From assembly GCF_043641665.1 (NCBI RefSeq), contig NC_092197.1:17490148-17554147 (forward strand): a DNA stretch of 64,000 nt, written 5' to 3'. Below are positions 39,901 to 54,100 of this stretch, piece after piece. The translations under genes and the position numbers were made by a program. The notes under the pieces were generated by a model. That model had not been told where the DNA came from, searched no databases, and worked only from the letters and a program-made list of their open reading frames with translations. The DNA is from Enoplosus armatus (Eukaryota; Chordata; Actinopteri; Centrarchiformes; Enoplosidae). Each line of letters begins with the position of its first letter. The first letter of the stretch is position 1.

Positions 39901-42900
39901 GTCAATACCTGCATGTGTATTTAAATGTCTTTATGTATGTGTTCATCAGAATTGTCTTGCGCACACAAGTGAGTGCTTGACTTTCTATTGTGACTCTGTG
40001 TCGTTCAGTAGCTCAGCAGGTTGGGTGCAGTACTAACACCATCATCTTTGGAGATTTTATTCCCAGCAGGACCACCCATGTTAGAAATACCACTGGTGGT
40101 TGGGATCAAAGCCACCAAATCGCCAGTGGTGGTCCTGGGATATAAGATCATGAAGCATGTTGGAGGGACAAAAGAAAGACCTTGACATTATTAAACAAAA
40201 TTGCTCTGCAACCTCTAGCTAGCTCCTACTTGAGGCAAGTGCCTATACTGCCTATGTAGGCTTCTCATTTTCACACTAGATAGCCACAGAAACCAACTAC
40301 AGACCATCTTGTGATGGCATCACGCCCGTCAACATGTTGACGTTCCGACCCAAGAGTATTCAGTAGTCATTAATACATTACTACAGTAGTACTCAGTACT
40401 CATGGGTCGGACCACACCCAAATACTAACATAGCATTTTGCATCCATTAAGAACGACCATTAACAGTGATCCGCTACTTAAAACGAATGTGGGCCAAGGG
40501 TGTGGGGGGCCATTGGCCCCTTCTCTATTTCCTACCACCCTGCGTCTGAAGCCCATCTTTGAACTAGGCCTTCATTTTGATCTGAACTACACACCTGTAA
40601 AGTGTCATGACTGCATCTTGTACAGTTGTGACGCTATCCCGTTGACAACATCTGTCCACAGACAGACAGACATAGGAACACCTGCCAAAGCACTCAAGTA
40701 CTGTAGTAGTTCCCGCTACAGTCCGTGTCTCACATCGTGCCCATGATGACACACACACACACAGACTCACAAGGTGAAAACAATACCAGCCACACGCTGT
40801 TATGGCTGGTAAAAAGTCAGTTGGAGAGCCCCCATACAGAGAGTTGTATTGTTCTACTATATGTTTTTGAATACCAAAATCATGAAGTCACTTTCTGCAC
40901 CAAATATGGTCTGATACTGCAGAGAAAATTTACTGGAAATACTGAGTAAGAAGGAAAAAAGAATCACGCAAAATGTATGTAGTCAACACCATATATATAT
41001 ATCTATATATATTTCACAGTGTGCAGGATTCTTTAGTTATTTCTCGGTCAATAGTATTTTGATCATTGATACCTGTCATTAAAGCTTTTACGTGCAAAAC
41101 ACAAATCATTTTGACATCCCTGGCCATGACATCACTTATAGGACATTGTTCAGGTTGATTCAAAACTGAAAACTACAGCAGGTACAGTTTGAACTTTTAA
41201 ACATCAAAGTAAAATCTTCAACAGCCGTAATTGCAAGTGTGTTAATCACACAAATATCCGTTCTGAAAGAAGATAAACGTCCCCATAACAGTACAATCAA
41301 TGAAAGCATTGCCACATTGTGTGCAATACAATGGTCTGCAGAGCTTTACACACCCTACTTTACGTCAGTGTAGAACAAAAGAAAAGGGAACATTTGCATA
41401 TGCAACATCTATACAGTTTTACACCAGGCAGTACCTTTCCTTTCCGTCGCCTTTGACCTTGCACGTTCAATCCATCTAAATCCAGCAACAGGCATCCCAG
41501 CAGCAAGTACCATCCAACATGGTGGAGCATGACTGCAGGAGACACTGCAGGTCTGTCTGCACTTCAGCTCTGTTCACATCATACCCACAGGCAGACTCTG
41601 CACAGGAGGCTGACCCAGCTCCCAGCAGACACACCCACACACCTACTGGGTACACACCCTTCCACTTGTACCAACCATACATCTTGTATTAACGATACAT
41701 ATAATCGGGCATGTGTGGGAGACTGAGGCCCAGCCCATTAGCCCTTAGGGGGGCCTCCGCAAATGCTGAGAAAGACAAGAGAACATTTATAGGGAAACTG
41801 ACAAGTGTAATCTAGTCAAATCTGGAACAATTAACAACAACAAAATAATAAATACTATCACCCACAAAATATCAGGGCATCCATCAGATGTTATAGCTCA
41901 TTTAATCCTCGATGTCCAAATTGTACTCAGCTAACTAAACTAGATTGAGGGTTGAGAGTGAACATCTGATCACAGCAAGCTATTGGCAGAATACGCTAAC
42001 CACAACATCACGGGCAACTAAATCTGAGTGAATAACGGCTCCTTCCAACTGAGGGAAGCAGAACGAAGGAAAACAGGGATGGTGTGAGGGAATCCCTACT
42101 GCTTTCACACATGGACGGATTCTGGTCGGAGGGAGCCTGCACACAACTAGACCTAAAAGGAAAAAAAAAAATCTCTGGAGGGGAATTAGAGGAGGGAAAA
42201 GCCACAGTGCTCAGATTCAGTGCAACAACCACAGTTGAGAGAACATTTGAGGGGAAATATTCACCAAGGATTGTCTGTGGTTGGCTTGATTTACATGACT
42301 GGGTCGACACTGAGAGGAGACCTCCTCTGCATGAAAGTCATGAACAGCGGGGCAGCTCCCTGTCACAGGAAGCATTACTTCATGTCTTTTAGGAACAAAA
42401 GGCGAGGTGGTCTAGCATAAACAGCAATATAAGTAAATGAGAGCAGAGGGAGGTTGAGTCGGGGTGAACGGGACCTCTGTGGGCGCTTTAAAACTGCGGG
42501 GCAGATGTGCGGGGGAAATCAATGATCTCTTTTTAATTCTGAACAACTTCCCGGCACATCTTCATCGTCACCGCCACATGATGGCTTCCAGAGATGCCCG
42601 CTGTCTGCACTAAAAACTTAATCATTTATTTTAAGAGTGGGACCTGGAGAGTAGGAATTTCTTTCCCCGTGGAGGGGGGTTAGCATGGGGAAGAAACACA
42701 AAAGGAGAGGGACTGCAAAATGCTGATGTAGCGCTATTGTGACAACGTTCCATCACCTAGCATTTAACCACGGCTGATTTATCTTCACAGCATAGATGCC
42801 CCATACTAAATTACAGTTTTGGAGAGGACAATTATTAGTTTGAGCATGTTGGGGCTTCTCACGTTTAGAAAATTGGTCTGCATGTCTTAGTGACAAAAAC

Positions 42901-45900
42901 AAAAGAATCAACTAGGGCAAGAACTCTTCTTTTCCTTTGTTCTTCCCCTTCTTTCCAAATCCTTGATCTCCTCCTCCTTTTCTTTTATCCGAGCATCCCC
43001 TCTTTCAACAACCCACTTCCTCTTGTTCTCCATGATTTGAGGGCCTCCTGGCTTGTCTGTAATTACTTTATTTTATATTGGAAACAGTTATGAACCTCGC
43101 CAGTCACTGCTCAATCTATGGTAAAGTGAATAAAAGAAAAGTTTGACAGTGTGCAGAAATGTCCTGTTGATTTCTAAACAAAGGCATGGCATTCAGATGC
43201 TCTTTCACTTTTTTACAGCAAACACAAAGCACACATTCTCATCCTTGTGTTTTACTTTAGCAAATCATTTGCTCAAAGTGTTGCGAGTCTTTGATCGGTC
43301 ATGCAACTCAAAAACATGGTTTTCCCTTTATAATCTGGCCAGATGGACTGTTGGGGATTGTTGTTTTAATATTAGTCTTTTCTTCATTATACTGTCTTGG
43401 GAAACAAGAGCTCTGCATCCCGCTGCCTCCCTTCTGTTGCTGCTCTGACATGCTCGTGTTGCAGTGTCTCATCTTCCTGCAATGCCAACAGTTTGTTTGA
43501 AGAGCTCCGAGCGTGAACAGACCTCAATGTGTTTTTAATGAGACAGTTAATTGATTGCAGCTATTTATTTAATTGGACAGACATCCATAAATCTGCTTAG
43601 TATTAATAGAAAAAAGACGCTACTTATAACTCCAGAACTTGCCTAAGAATTATCAGGTTTTTCAGTTTTCTTCAGTATCAAAGTAATCCAGTGATAGTTG
43701 ACTGTACATCCATGGGTGCACTGCAAACAAGAACTGCTAATAGCTAAATCAGCACACTTTTAATGGTGCCAATTCGCATAACTCCTACAGTACCAGACAG
43801 CATCTGGCTATCTTTCAGTGCTATAATTAAGGAATGCTACATTATATCACAATATTATCAACACTGCTGAAATGACTTACTTTTCTTACTTCTCTCTGCC
43901 CACTAACAGAGCTCTGCAGACACAGTCAGAGAGCCCTGAGAGAACACTAACTATCCTTTCAGCAGATCCATCATCTTGGAGCCAAACCCAGCAGGATTTA
44001 CATTCTGCACGCTGGCAGAATACCGTACTAAATAACAAATAGCAACTGACGACCTTGCATGGGTCACTCATCTACTGTGGGGCCTTACTGGAGCTTCTTG
44101 GCAGGCTACAGCAGACATTTAGAGACATCTTGAGTCTGGAAGTTGAGGAGGTCGCTCAGCACATCAACCTGTTGCCATCTCTCTTTGCTGGTAGGAAACC
44201 TGGCAAATTTGTCCGTGTTGAGCAACCTCGTTCTCCGACAGAGCCACATTCAGAGAAGAACGAGAGCAGAATTAAGTGAACAGTATTGAGATCAATGCAG
44301 GAATGTGACGTTTGCTGGCATGAGAACATGTTGTTTTTGGCTGACGATGTGAACTTGACAGGAATGTAACATACAGGCCGATTGATTGTAGCTCTGGCAG
44401 TTAAGGAATAATATCAGACGTACATTTTGAGGGTGAGAGGCTAACGTGTCTGTCTGATTCTCTCTACTACCCAGCTGGATGACTCTGACCTGGCCCTGAC
44501 CTCTGACCTGGCCCTGACCTCTGACCTCGGCTTTAGCCCGCTGCTGCCTCTGGACAAGTAACATGACCAGAAAGATTTTTTGTTAAAAAGAGTCACAGAT
44601 GGAAAAAAGAAGAGAGTCAGAGAGGAGAGAGATAACAGCTACAAGCGGCCCTAAAATACTGTTAACAACTACTGACCTTAATGCTACCATAGAATCAAAG
44701 GACGACATGTAAAGTGACAGGAGATGTTTGTAATGATAAACCCAAAGAAACTCATTGATCCTGCAGAGAATTATCACCCAACTCTGTAGTTCCTTACAGC
44801 TTCGCCGAGTATTTTGGCGTATTTTTATATTGTTTGTTTTCTGCACCGCAACTTTACTGTTTTGATTCTGCTCTAAGCAGCATAGTTTCCCAGCTGCATC
44901 AGGCAGCTGTTTTCAGCAAATAAGCTCTGATAAACCCACTGTACACTACCTGCCCTACACCAAATGGGAGACAGACAAAGTTAGCGACTAGCTTGTCAAC
45001 ATAGTGGAGTATTTATCAGCTTACGAGCCAGATTTTTCCCTTTGAAGTTGGTGGACCAAAACAGAGCAAGAACATTGGACTTATGTTTGCCTGGAAGGCA
45101 GAAACACGACACCAAATTAAGTTAAAGTTGCACTATGTTTAACATCAGGAATGTCATCTCTTTGGTATAAGGAAACATTTTGGTAATTATATTATAATGG
45201 GTAATTTGTTAATTAGCTGCTTAAAAAACAGGTTAACAAATAATTTAGGACATGAAAATTCCACCTAGGCTAAAATCATTGAATAAGCAACTCCTGTCAG
45301 GTTTTACATAAAATACTACATGGACCCTTGTGGGTTGACAGAGTCGTGGAGAAGTGTCAAAATGATGGATCATTTTTTTCCACCTCTTTGTTTTTGTCTC
45401 AGCTTGCCAGTAAAAAGCCATTGTTTGACAAGTCTTATGAAAGAGGCCTCTCTAGAGACCCGAGTGGAAACACTTGGTTGTGATAGGACATGGAACAGGG
45501 AACATTACGACCACAGGCTTGTGTGTGTCTGTCTTTCTCTGACAGATGCAGCTTTAGGGAACAAGTGTAAATGGTGTTATAATTATTTATAAAACTGAAA
45601 GCCCTCATACAAACCGGATTTACTCTTGTGGTGACGTTAACATAAAAAAGAATCCAACACAAGCTCTGTCATGATCTGTCCCTCCCTCTCTTTCTGACAC
45701 ACGTGCATACTATATGTGCAAGAAAGTCCGTATTTCTATACACACCATTTAAGAGATATAAAACTTTCTGATGAAGAGCAAATAAGCAGCACGTAAATAG
45801 GGACGCAATTAATCAATGATTATTTTCTAATTGTCTATAAAATGTCAGAAAATCATTAAAAAAATGGCCCTGAAATGTTCCCAGAGTGCAAACTGATATA

Positions 45901-48900
45901 TCCATATTACTTGTTTTGTTTGACCAAAAGTCTTAAACGATTACATTTACAATGATATAAATAAAAGAACGGGAAGCTGGGAGCAATGAATGTTTGTCAT
46001 TGTTGATTGATAATTGATAAACATTTAAAAAGACAAATACTACAATTAACAAGAGAAAGTAATTCCGAAGAATATAGGGCATGTCGATTATGAGGGTTCA
46101 AAGCCATCAGCATACACCGAAGTTCATAGCTCTGGCTTTGTAATTAAATGTTTAGCTAAGGTCCCTGACCTCCAGGAGTGTTTAACATCTTACTGCACGT
46201 TGAAGGAGCTGTAGATTAGCTGGTCGAGTGCCATGTCTCTAAAGAGAGCACCTGTCAAGGGAGCTGGTGGCCTCAGACAGGACATGCATCAAAGTCAGGA
46301 AACCCCAACAACGAGGCCCCACAGTCAGAAATGTTACGCTTCAAAGACGACAGCAGCAGACCTTAGCGAAAGAGAAATAGATCTTGTTAATGTAGTAGTG
46401 TTGTTTTATTTATTTTTTTCTTTCAAATGTGCAGATTTTGAGGAGAGCCAGAGACAGGACGGCTGTACGTTCACAGGTCTGGTCAGGGTGGATTTAATGA
46501 GAAACAGGTTGCAGGGAAACGAGGACTGTGTCCAAAATCACTCCCTCATTCACTCATACACTATTTCCTGTATGAATATATGCAATTAACAATTACTTTG
46601 ACCAATAAACTGTTGATGTTCTGATTAATGATTGATTAAGAGTTGATTACTTATTGTTTAGTCTAGAAAATTTCAGAAAAAGCCCATCACAAGTTGCCAA
46701 TGTGACAAGGTAAATCTCTTTTATATTCAATTTACTATAATATTTTTGATATCCAACATTCACATTTGAGAGAATGGGAACAGTGAATGTTTCACATGTT
46801 TTATTTGTTGGAGATTGAAGGAATAGATTTTTTGGGAAATACACTTATTTGCTTTCTTGCTGAGAGTTAGATGTTATGGTAGTTGTATAAATCGTCTCAT
46901 GTCTGTACTGTGAATCTGTATGCCAGCAGCTGCTTAGCTTAGCATAAAGTCAGACATAAAGGAAGCAGGGGGAGACGGCCAGCCTGCCTCTATCAAAACG
47001 TGCCAACAACTCTAAAGCCAACTGATTAACATGTTATATCTTTTGTATGTTTCGGTGATCCTTGAAAATCTTACATACAAATTCACTGCAAGGCTCCAAC
47101 AAAACCCAAAACAGTCCCTTGGTTTTAGTTTACATATACATTTTACGACATACAGTATAGCCCACAAGCAAATGGGTAGATTGATTAGATTTTTTTTAGA
47201 CACTGTCAAAGACCACAAGGAAAGAAAGAAAAGTGAGATTCAGATCAGTTGAACAAACAAAGACACCAGGACACGGAGACATGGACATGTAAAGAGACAC
47301 AGAGACGGACATACAGCCAGAGGTGAAAGATACAGACACAATAAAAAGCAGAAAAACAGAAACAGATGAACGGAGAGAGCCAGATAATGAGAAAGAGATG
47401 CAGCCGGCTGAAGACATTTCACTAACTATTAAGACGGATCTGGTGCAGCTTGTTCCTGCAAACATTCTCCACAACACTAAACAGCAGGAGAGGTCTTTGT
47501 CATCTGCATCATCACACAGGCATCCCAATGCCATCCTGATGGAGAAACTGAGCCTGGTGGGGCTGGCACGGCATGGTATGGTCTGCTGTGTTTAACTCCT
47601 CGCTCCTCTGGCTGTACACTACTGTATATCGTAAAGAGAACCAGATCCTCTGTTTTTTTCAGGCATTTTTCATAGACATTAAAATGTAAATTCAAACCAG
47701 CTTTGCTTTTCCCTCGTTTCCGAGCGCACGGTCTTTGCTTTGTTTCTATTTCAAACATGTGCGGATTCCAGAAACACTTTTTATTCTGCAAGTGCCAGTG
47801 TAAACAACCGTGTGTATTTCATGAACTGTATTTTGTTTAGTCGGAGAGATTAAACTACAGTGTGCGCAGTCATAACAAAAAAGGAATATACAAGCTAGCT
47901 CATTGTGGATTTAGATGTACTGATCAGTTTAAAATATTCATCATCCTCCACACAAGTTTTAAATGTCTATTGAAATGTTGTCATTACTTACTAACTTAAT
48001 GTGATCTATTTCCTTTTCAAATATAAATCTTAAGTGGAAACCAATAGAACAGCAGCAATGGAGAGAAAGGTAGTTTGATTTGATAGGGCAGGTAAAGAGG
48101 TGGGAATAACTGCTGCTTCCACTGTTGTTGCTGTTTAAGTTCCAAAGTGAACCAGTGTAGTCGTGTAGGAGCTGCATCTGAATAGAATTTCATGTCAGAT
48201 GTAAAATGAAGGGCTGCAATTAACATTTATTTACAACAAATATACACTTGAGGTGTGACTGGGTACCGTGCAAATTCTTCCCACCCCTTCTATGGAAGAT
48301 CGCAGTTCATTTATTTGAATTTAGCTCCACTCAGACCACCACTTGTGGTGGGTATCTGCCCTAAGGCTGACTGTCTTAGTTTTATACTGATTTAGGGCCG
48401 CAACTGACAATTATTTTCATTTCCGTTTTATCTGACAATCAATTTCTAGATAAGTCGATTAACCATTTTGTCTATAATTTCCCACATCCCAGTTTGACTA
48501 ACAATCCCAAACCCGAAGATAATCATATATGACAAAAAAAAACATAAAATCTTCATATTTAAGAAGCAACTGTTTAAAAATTACTAAAATGTTTTTTTGA
48601 TTATCAAAATAGTCGCAGATAATCGATCGACTATTTGATTAATCAATGAATTAATTAATTAATCAATTATTTACTGATTATTATTGAATAGTACCCCAAT
48701 TCTTTCAAATTGAATTGGTTTGAATCAACTTTTACCAAGATCTTTTGTCCCACCTGCCCCCAAAAGTTAACAAGAACAAAAACTAATGATCATCACCATA
48801 AGCTACAGTGGGTTTTCTTGCAGAGAGTACAGCTCAGAAACCCTGATTCTGGTTATGAAACATGGAGAAAAAACAAGATGAAAATACAGATGAACCGCTG

Positions 48901-49209
48901 ATCATGCACCCTGTAAATAATTCAACCAAAAAGTTAAATTACACAGTGAACACAACCACCGTGTAATTTAGCTTTTTGGTAAAAGTTGAAATCCATTATT
49001 GTTTTTTTACCCATTCTTTTAATATTCAAAATAACAACACCAATAAATTCCCTGACTGTTTTTTAAAATAAAAAAACATAATTAATGAGCTCAAGCTATA
49101 ATTAATCAAAACAGACTTTTAGCTTCAGCACCCAGATGAACCCTTGTCAGCCCACAACAAAGACTGATGGACCAGAGGACAGACAGGTCAGGCACACTGA
49201 CGCCTCACA

Positions 49210-49254
<45 letters not shown>

Positions 49255-51099
49255 TGTACACATTCACACATGCGAAGTGGATCAGTCAGCCAAGGACAAG
49301 AGGTGGGACGGCTGTTTGGTGCCTGTGACGCCTGAGGCTCTGCGCCGCAGCGCTAATTAATGGCAGACACTGGACTGGTGGTTTTACAGACAGAGAATGA
49401 TTGGGAAAAAATGAAGCCAGTGAAAACAGACCAGTGGTTGGTATACACGACTGTAGCTGCCTGCCTGTGCACAGCTGGATTCAATCACCATGACGACTGG
49501 TCAGCAGCCCACACTCTCCAACTACAACTCGGGGACGCAGCTGTGAAACCAGGCAATAGTGTGTTTTTTTGTTTTTAACACCTAAATGAACGGGGTATTT
49601 TCAACACAGCTTTAAAGAGCACTGCAATGTTTCTCAGCAGTTTCTATCCCACTTACAGTTCTGCCAAATGACTTGTCCTTGGGATTCCCCAGCAGGTCCT
49701 CCAGGTCATTCGAGGACAGCAGTATATTCTGTGTGGAAACAGAGGGGACAATTTCTAAATTTAAAAACCTCAAACACACATAGTTCAGGGCTAAACCGAT
49801 GAACAACCAAACACTCACACAGTTGTTAAATTCACCAGACTGGATCAAAACCACAGGAGTCAGTGAAGTTTTTGTTTTAAATCCTCTGATGATCTTTTAT
49901 CATGCTTCACCGTATATAACAGTCAAAGTATTAAGTGCTGGAGTCAGTGTGTCTGGGCTGTGGGCTTCAAAAGACATCTGGCTTCACATTAAACACCTCA
50001 GTGACATGTTAGAACCTCGCTGTTTACACAAGCCAAAGGAACAATACTAACAGTTAATTTCACTTCACAAAATGACGAAAATGATGATTTCTCCTGATCT
50101 CCTTTTTTTCTTTCCTCACCTCCAGGGCGTTGGTTCGCGGGGAGCGGGGAGGCTTGGGGGCGGTGTCACCACAGCGGGGCGGGTGGTGGCTGCAGTGTTG
50201 CTGGGCGGCGTCTGGGTTGCCCATCAGGAAGGTCAGCTGTCGGAGATGGCCCTGCAGAGACGGAAACGTTAAATACAATTAGAGCGGGTCAAACGCACAG
50301 TGTGAAGACACAAGGAGGCTCGAGTCTCAACAGATACCGAGGCATTTGCACACCCTGAACATTTGGGTATCCCAGTTTTAAGCAATATTTTACAAAAAAA
50401 ATACAGTACAGTACTTGGTGATTTCAACATCTAAATAAGAGTAGATGTTTAGGTTAAAACTGGACTGAATTTGGCTGCAGACAAAAGGTATTTTAGTCTA
50501 GCGTAGCAATATTCTCTACTTTAGTTATAGGTTTATTTACTTTTTCACCTCAACCCCTATGATGAACGATCCAAAAAGGGTGGTTGGGGTCATAACAAAT
50601 GTGTATTATTAGAACTACACTGATTAGGGGCGCACCGGTAGCTCACCTAGTAGAGTGCGTACCATTAAGGCTGAGTCCTTACTGCAGCGGCCCAGAGTCA
50701 ATTCTGACTAAGGCCCTTTGCTGTAAGTCATCCCCCCTCTATCTCCCACCTTTCCTATCTAATTCTCTCTTGAATGTAAACACACTGAATTAGAATGAAC
50801 CTTTAAAGACAAAGCTGTCAGTCGACATGTTCATACAGCACATGTTCTGTATATTCATTGTATAGCTTTTTATGCATGCACACAATATATACACAGAATG
50901 AAAGGACAAGCCTAGACATATACAGACACATATGGAGGTTACTGAAGGTCATGTGTTTCACTGCAGTTCCCAGGGTTCCTTTACTTAACACTGACTCTGA
51001 CATCAGGCCAAACATGACAAACAAAACATCAGCAGACATTTAAAAACCTCTGTCCTCAGGCTGTGTTTATAAGAATGTGACGGTGGGTAAGAGAGCGTC

Positions 51100-51187
<88 letters not shown>

Positions 51188-54100
51188 CGTCTGCGCACAA
51201 TTTCACATGAATTTGTGAAACCACACATGGATTTAAAATTAATTATATCTGTAATAATATCTGTTTCATTGTTTTGCCAAACTCTAGATTGCTGGTGCAT
51301 ATCATACAGATAAGTACAAACAAGGCCAATTAGGGAAAAATGAAAACCCATTTCAACAGGCTGTTTGATCTCACATTTTCAAATCAAATCCCAAGAGTGG
51401 GAGACATACGTTTCCAGGAACTCCATCTGAGAAGTGTTTTTTTATTTGATGCAGAAATGCATTGCTGTATACTGAAAGATAATCTTTCAAAATCCCATAA
51501 TACCCCAAAAATAGAGAGGGATCAACCTACATATGTATCTAAACACAGACATCTGCTGCCTATTTTCATGTAGGAAAAGAATTTCTACAAATTTTATTGG
51601 TAAATATATTGGGGATTGATCTTGAGTTATGGCTTGTCTCTGTATCACATGTTTGGATCAAAACATTGTTAATAAATGGAAGCATCAAAATAATAAATTC
51701 ATGAATAAACCAATGATTAAAGAGTAATGAAGGTGTTGAACAAGACAGTCGAAAGTGATGAGAAAGGGCGGATAGAGAGAAAGCATGCTACACCCATTCA
51801 AGCCTGCGTCACTGAAATGCTCAGTATGATGCTCAGGCCTTCAAAACACTCGACTGACCCAAACGTTAAATGTCTATTAACTCTGGGCCCCGTTCTTCAT
51901 ACGTAGATAACGGAGTTATCCAGATTAGAATGCTGACGAATGAAAGAATGCATTTTTGTCTGTATTTGGCTGGTTTAAAATTCATCTGGAACAGTTGTCA
52001 GAGCAACAAGTCCTTAAGCCCAAACCTCCAAACTCATTGGCAGTTAGCTGGATCATGACAAAGACATTTTAGGGGGAACCCCATACTGTCTATGGTAATC
52101 ATTATCAAATACAAATGGCTCGCTTTCTTAGATTTATAATGAGTGTTGATATAATTATGTTTTTAGATGAGAACGAGCAGGTTGTTGAGAGATCACTTTG
52201 ATCTGTTGGTGTGATTATCACAATCTAATTTTCACTTCCTTGCAAGGCCTGGGCCACATGGGACTGTGGCTTCACGCTTGGAGCATTATGAAAGCATCAT
52301 CACAGCAACAGAGTATGTACACATGTACGCTGACTTCTTCATTCTTCATTCATATTTCTGCCACTTGCAGTCCTGTGGATGAGCAAATTTACACACATTT
52401 CCACACATTATCCATGTCCAACTCCCACTTTCCTCACTTGCACTTTCTTGCACACATATATACACCTGACCCACACCCTTACCCAGACCTTAACCACTCT
52501 CTTCCTGGTGCCTGAACCTAACTGTGGCGGCTCAGGCTGCTGGGGACCAAGTGGCACTCTAAAACATTCAACACAAGTCCATCCCATCCCACCCCAGTCC
52601 ATCCAAGTCCACACAAGTCCAACCCCTCCCACACAAGCCCATTCAACACAAGTACACCCACTTTGGGCCGTCCCCGCCATGGACATGGATACTTACACAT
52701 GATAAAATACACCACAAAATAAAAGCTTGTACACTGAAAAAGAAAGAATGTAATTTGAGAAACTGTGAGCAAAAGGACAAACTCAACTAAAATATTCTGA
52801 CTGTTCTGAACAACAGAACCAGAACATATGGCATTTAAATTGACATTAAAATGGGAATTTGAACACTAAACGGTTTCATTTTCATGGCAGGCTTATGATT
52901 ATCACTTAAAAGTCTCTTGCACATCCATTGGGAACCACCACCACCAATATCACACGTAGTCTAAACCGCATTCACTGGTAATATTTAATGTTTAACAGAG
53001 TGGAAACATCATGGAGCACAATGCAGAACAAAATGACCCCCGTAACAATGCAGAAGCACACATAAAACTAGACTTGTGTCTGCCCCAGTGCATGCTGGGA
53101 GGGTCCTCAACATGGGATTAACTGCAATCACATGATTGGCACTCAGCCAATCATATAAAGGCTGATTATGGTCTCAACTCTACTCATTTTGCCTTTATTT
53201 AAATAAAAAGAGTGCACTGTTATTCAAGATAACTTCATACAGGATTAACAAATCGATATTGCTTTCAGAGAACAAAATTAGCTGGATGAGAATAAACAGG
53301 ATTATTTTTGCCTGATAACAGCATGTTAGCCTCAATTAGTTTAGCCACACTTGAAGGACAGGGCCCAGATACTTTGGCCTTAAAATTAAGCAGATTGTGT
53401 CCCAGTTGTGCTGCGGTGGAGTGGACAGTAAGAGTTATAGATAAAAGCAGAGTACAGTAATGTATGGTTTAGAGTTGCCTAACTCAAAAGATTGTCCAGA
53501 GGCAAGACTGTCACCACCTCTGAGTGTGGAAGTGCTCCGTCCTTGGAGCTCAGTAAAAAGCTTTCACCAGGGGAAACAAGGCAATGGAGAATCCATTTTA
53601 TCTGGTGCTAAGAACAAATCCAGATGCTGCCTCTATAACGCTCCTCCTCACGCCCTCTGTGATACAGTCACACTGCCCGATCTGATCCTCAAGCTACGAG
53701 TGCTTTTTGTAACTGGGACAGTGTGTTCACAATGCAAAGCCAGGTGCATTGTGAGCCTTTAATGGAAGAGTTTCAGTTTTTGGCCTTGAGATAAAGACTT
53801 GATGACTTCAAATCAATCTGCACTTAAACTGCATTACCACAAAACAGCAATGTAACTGTAAAACAAATATATTAATGCAGATTTGGTGTTCTCTGTGACA
53901 GACACTCAATTTTCATGCCATACAGAAATGAATGACAACCAATACATAACTTAACTGTATGCTGTACATATTGAAAAAAATGTAAAGTTGATTTGTACTT
54001 TGGAGTTTAGATGTTCTCCTTTTAAGTTTCCTCCCTCAGTCAAAAAACATCCAGGTTTGGTTAACATGATAAAGTTAAGTGAAGTGAGATGTCCTCATGT

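Larger units (their letters stand above)
34327..49656 (-). other. Intron 6 (15.3 kb), mostly repeats
   Basis: The largest intron. It holds microsatellites, a Tc1 fragment, four family B copies, an arm of the palindromic element, an inverted-repeat cluster near 37.4-37.6 kb and the candidate alternative first exon at 41435-41530. I saw no other exon with coding support; unseen cassette exons of the variable region cannot be excluded. Confidence 0.6.

Noticed and set aside
44292..44564. Minus-strand AEVRGQGQVRGQGQV repeat as a possible collagen or basic exon
   Set aside because: It comes from an 18-bp tandem repeat with no GXY pattern and no proper splice sites in phase.
51003..51351. Long THTHTH and CVCVCV open frames
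   Set aside because: Translations of the GT microsatellite.
52408..52772. Minus-strand Gly/Trp-rich open frame (WTWMDWGGMGWTCVE)
   Set aside because: Produced by the degenerate ccacacaagtcc minisatellite; no start, splice or homology support.
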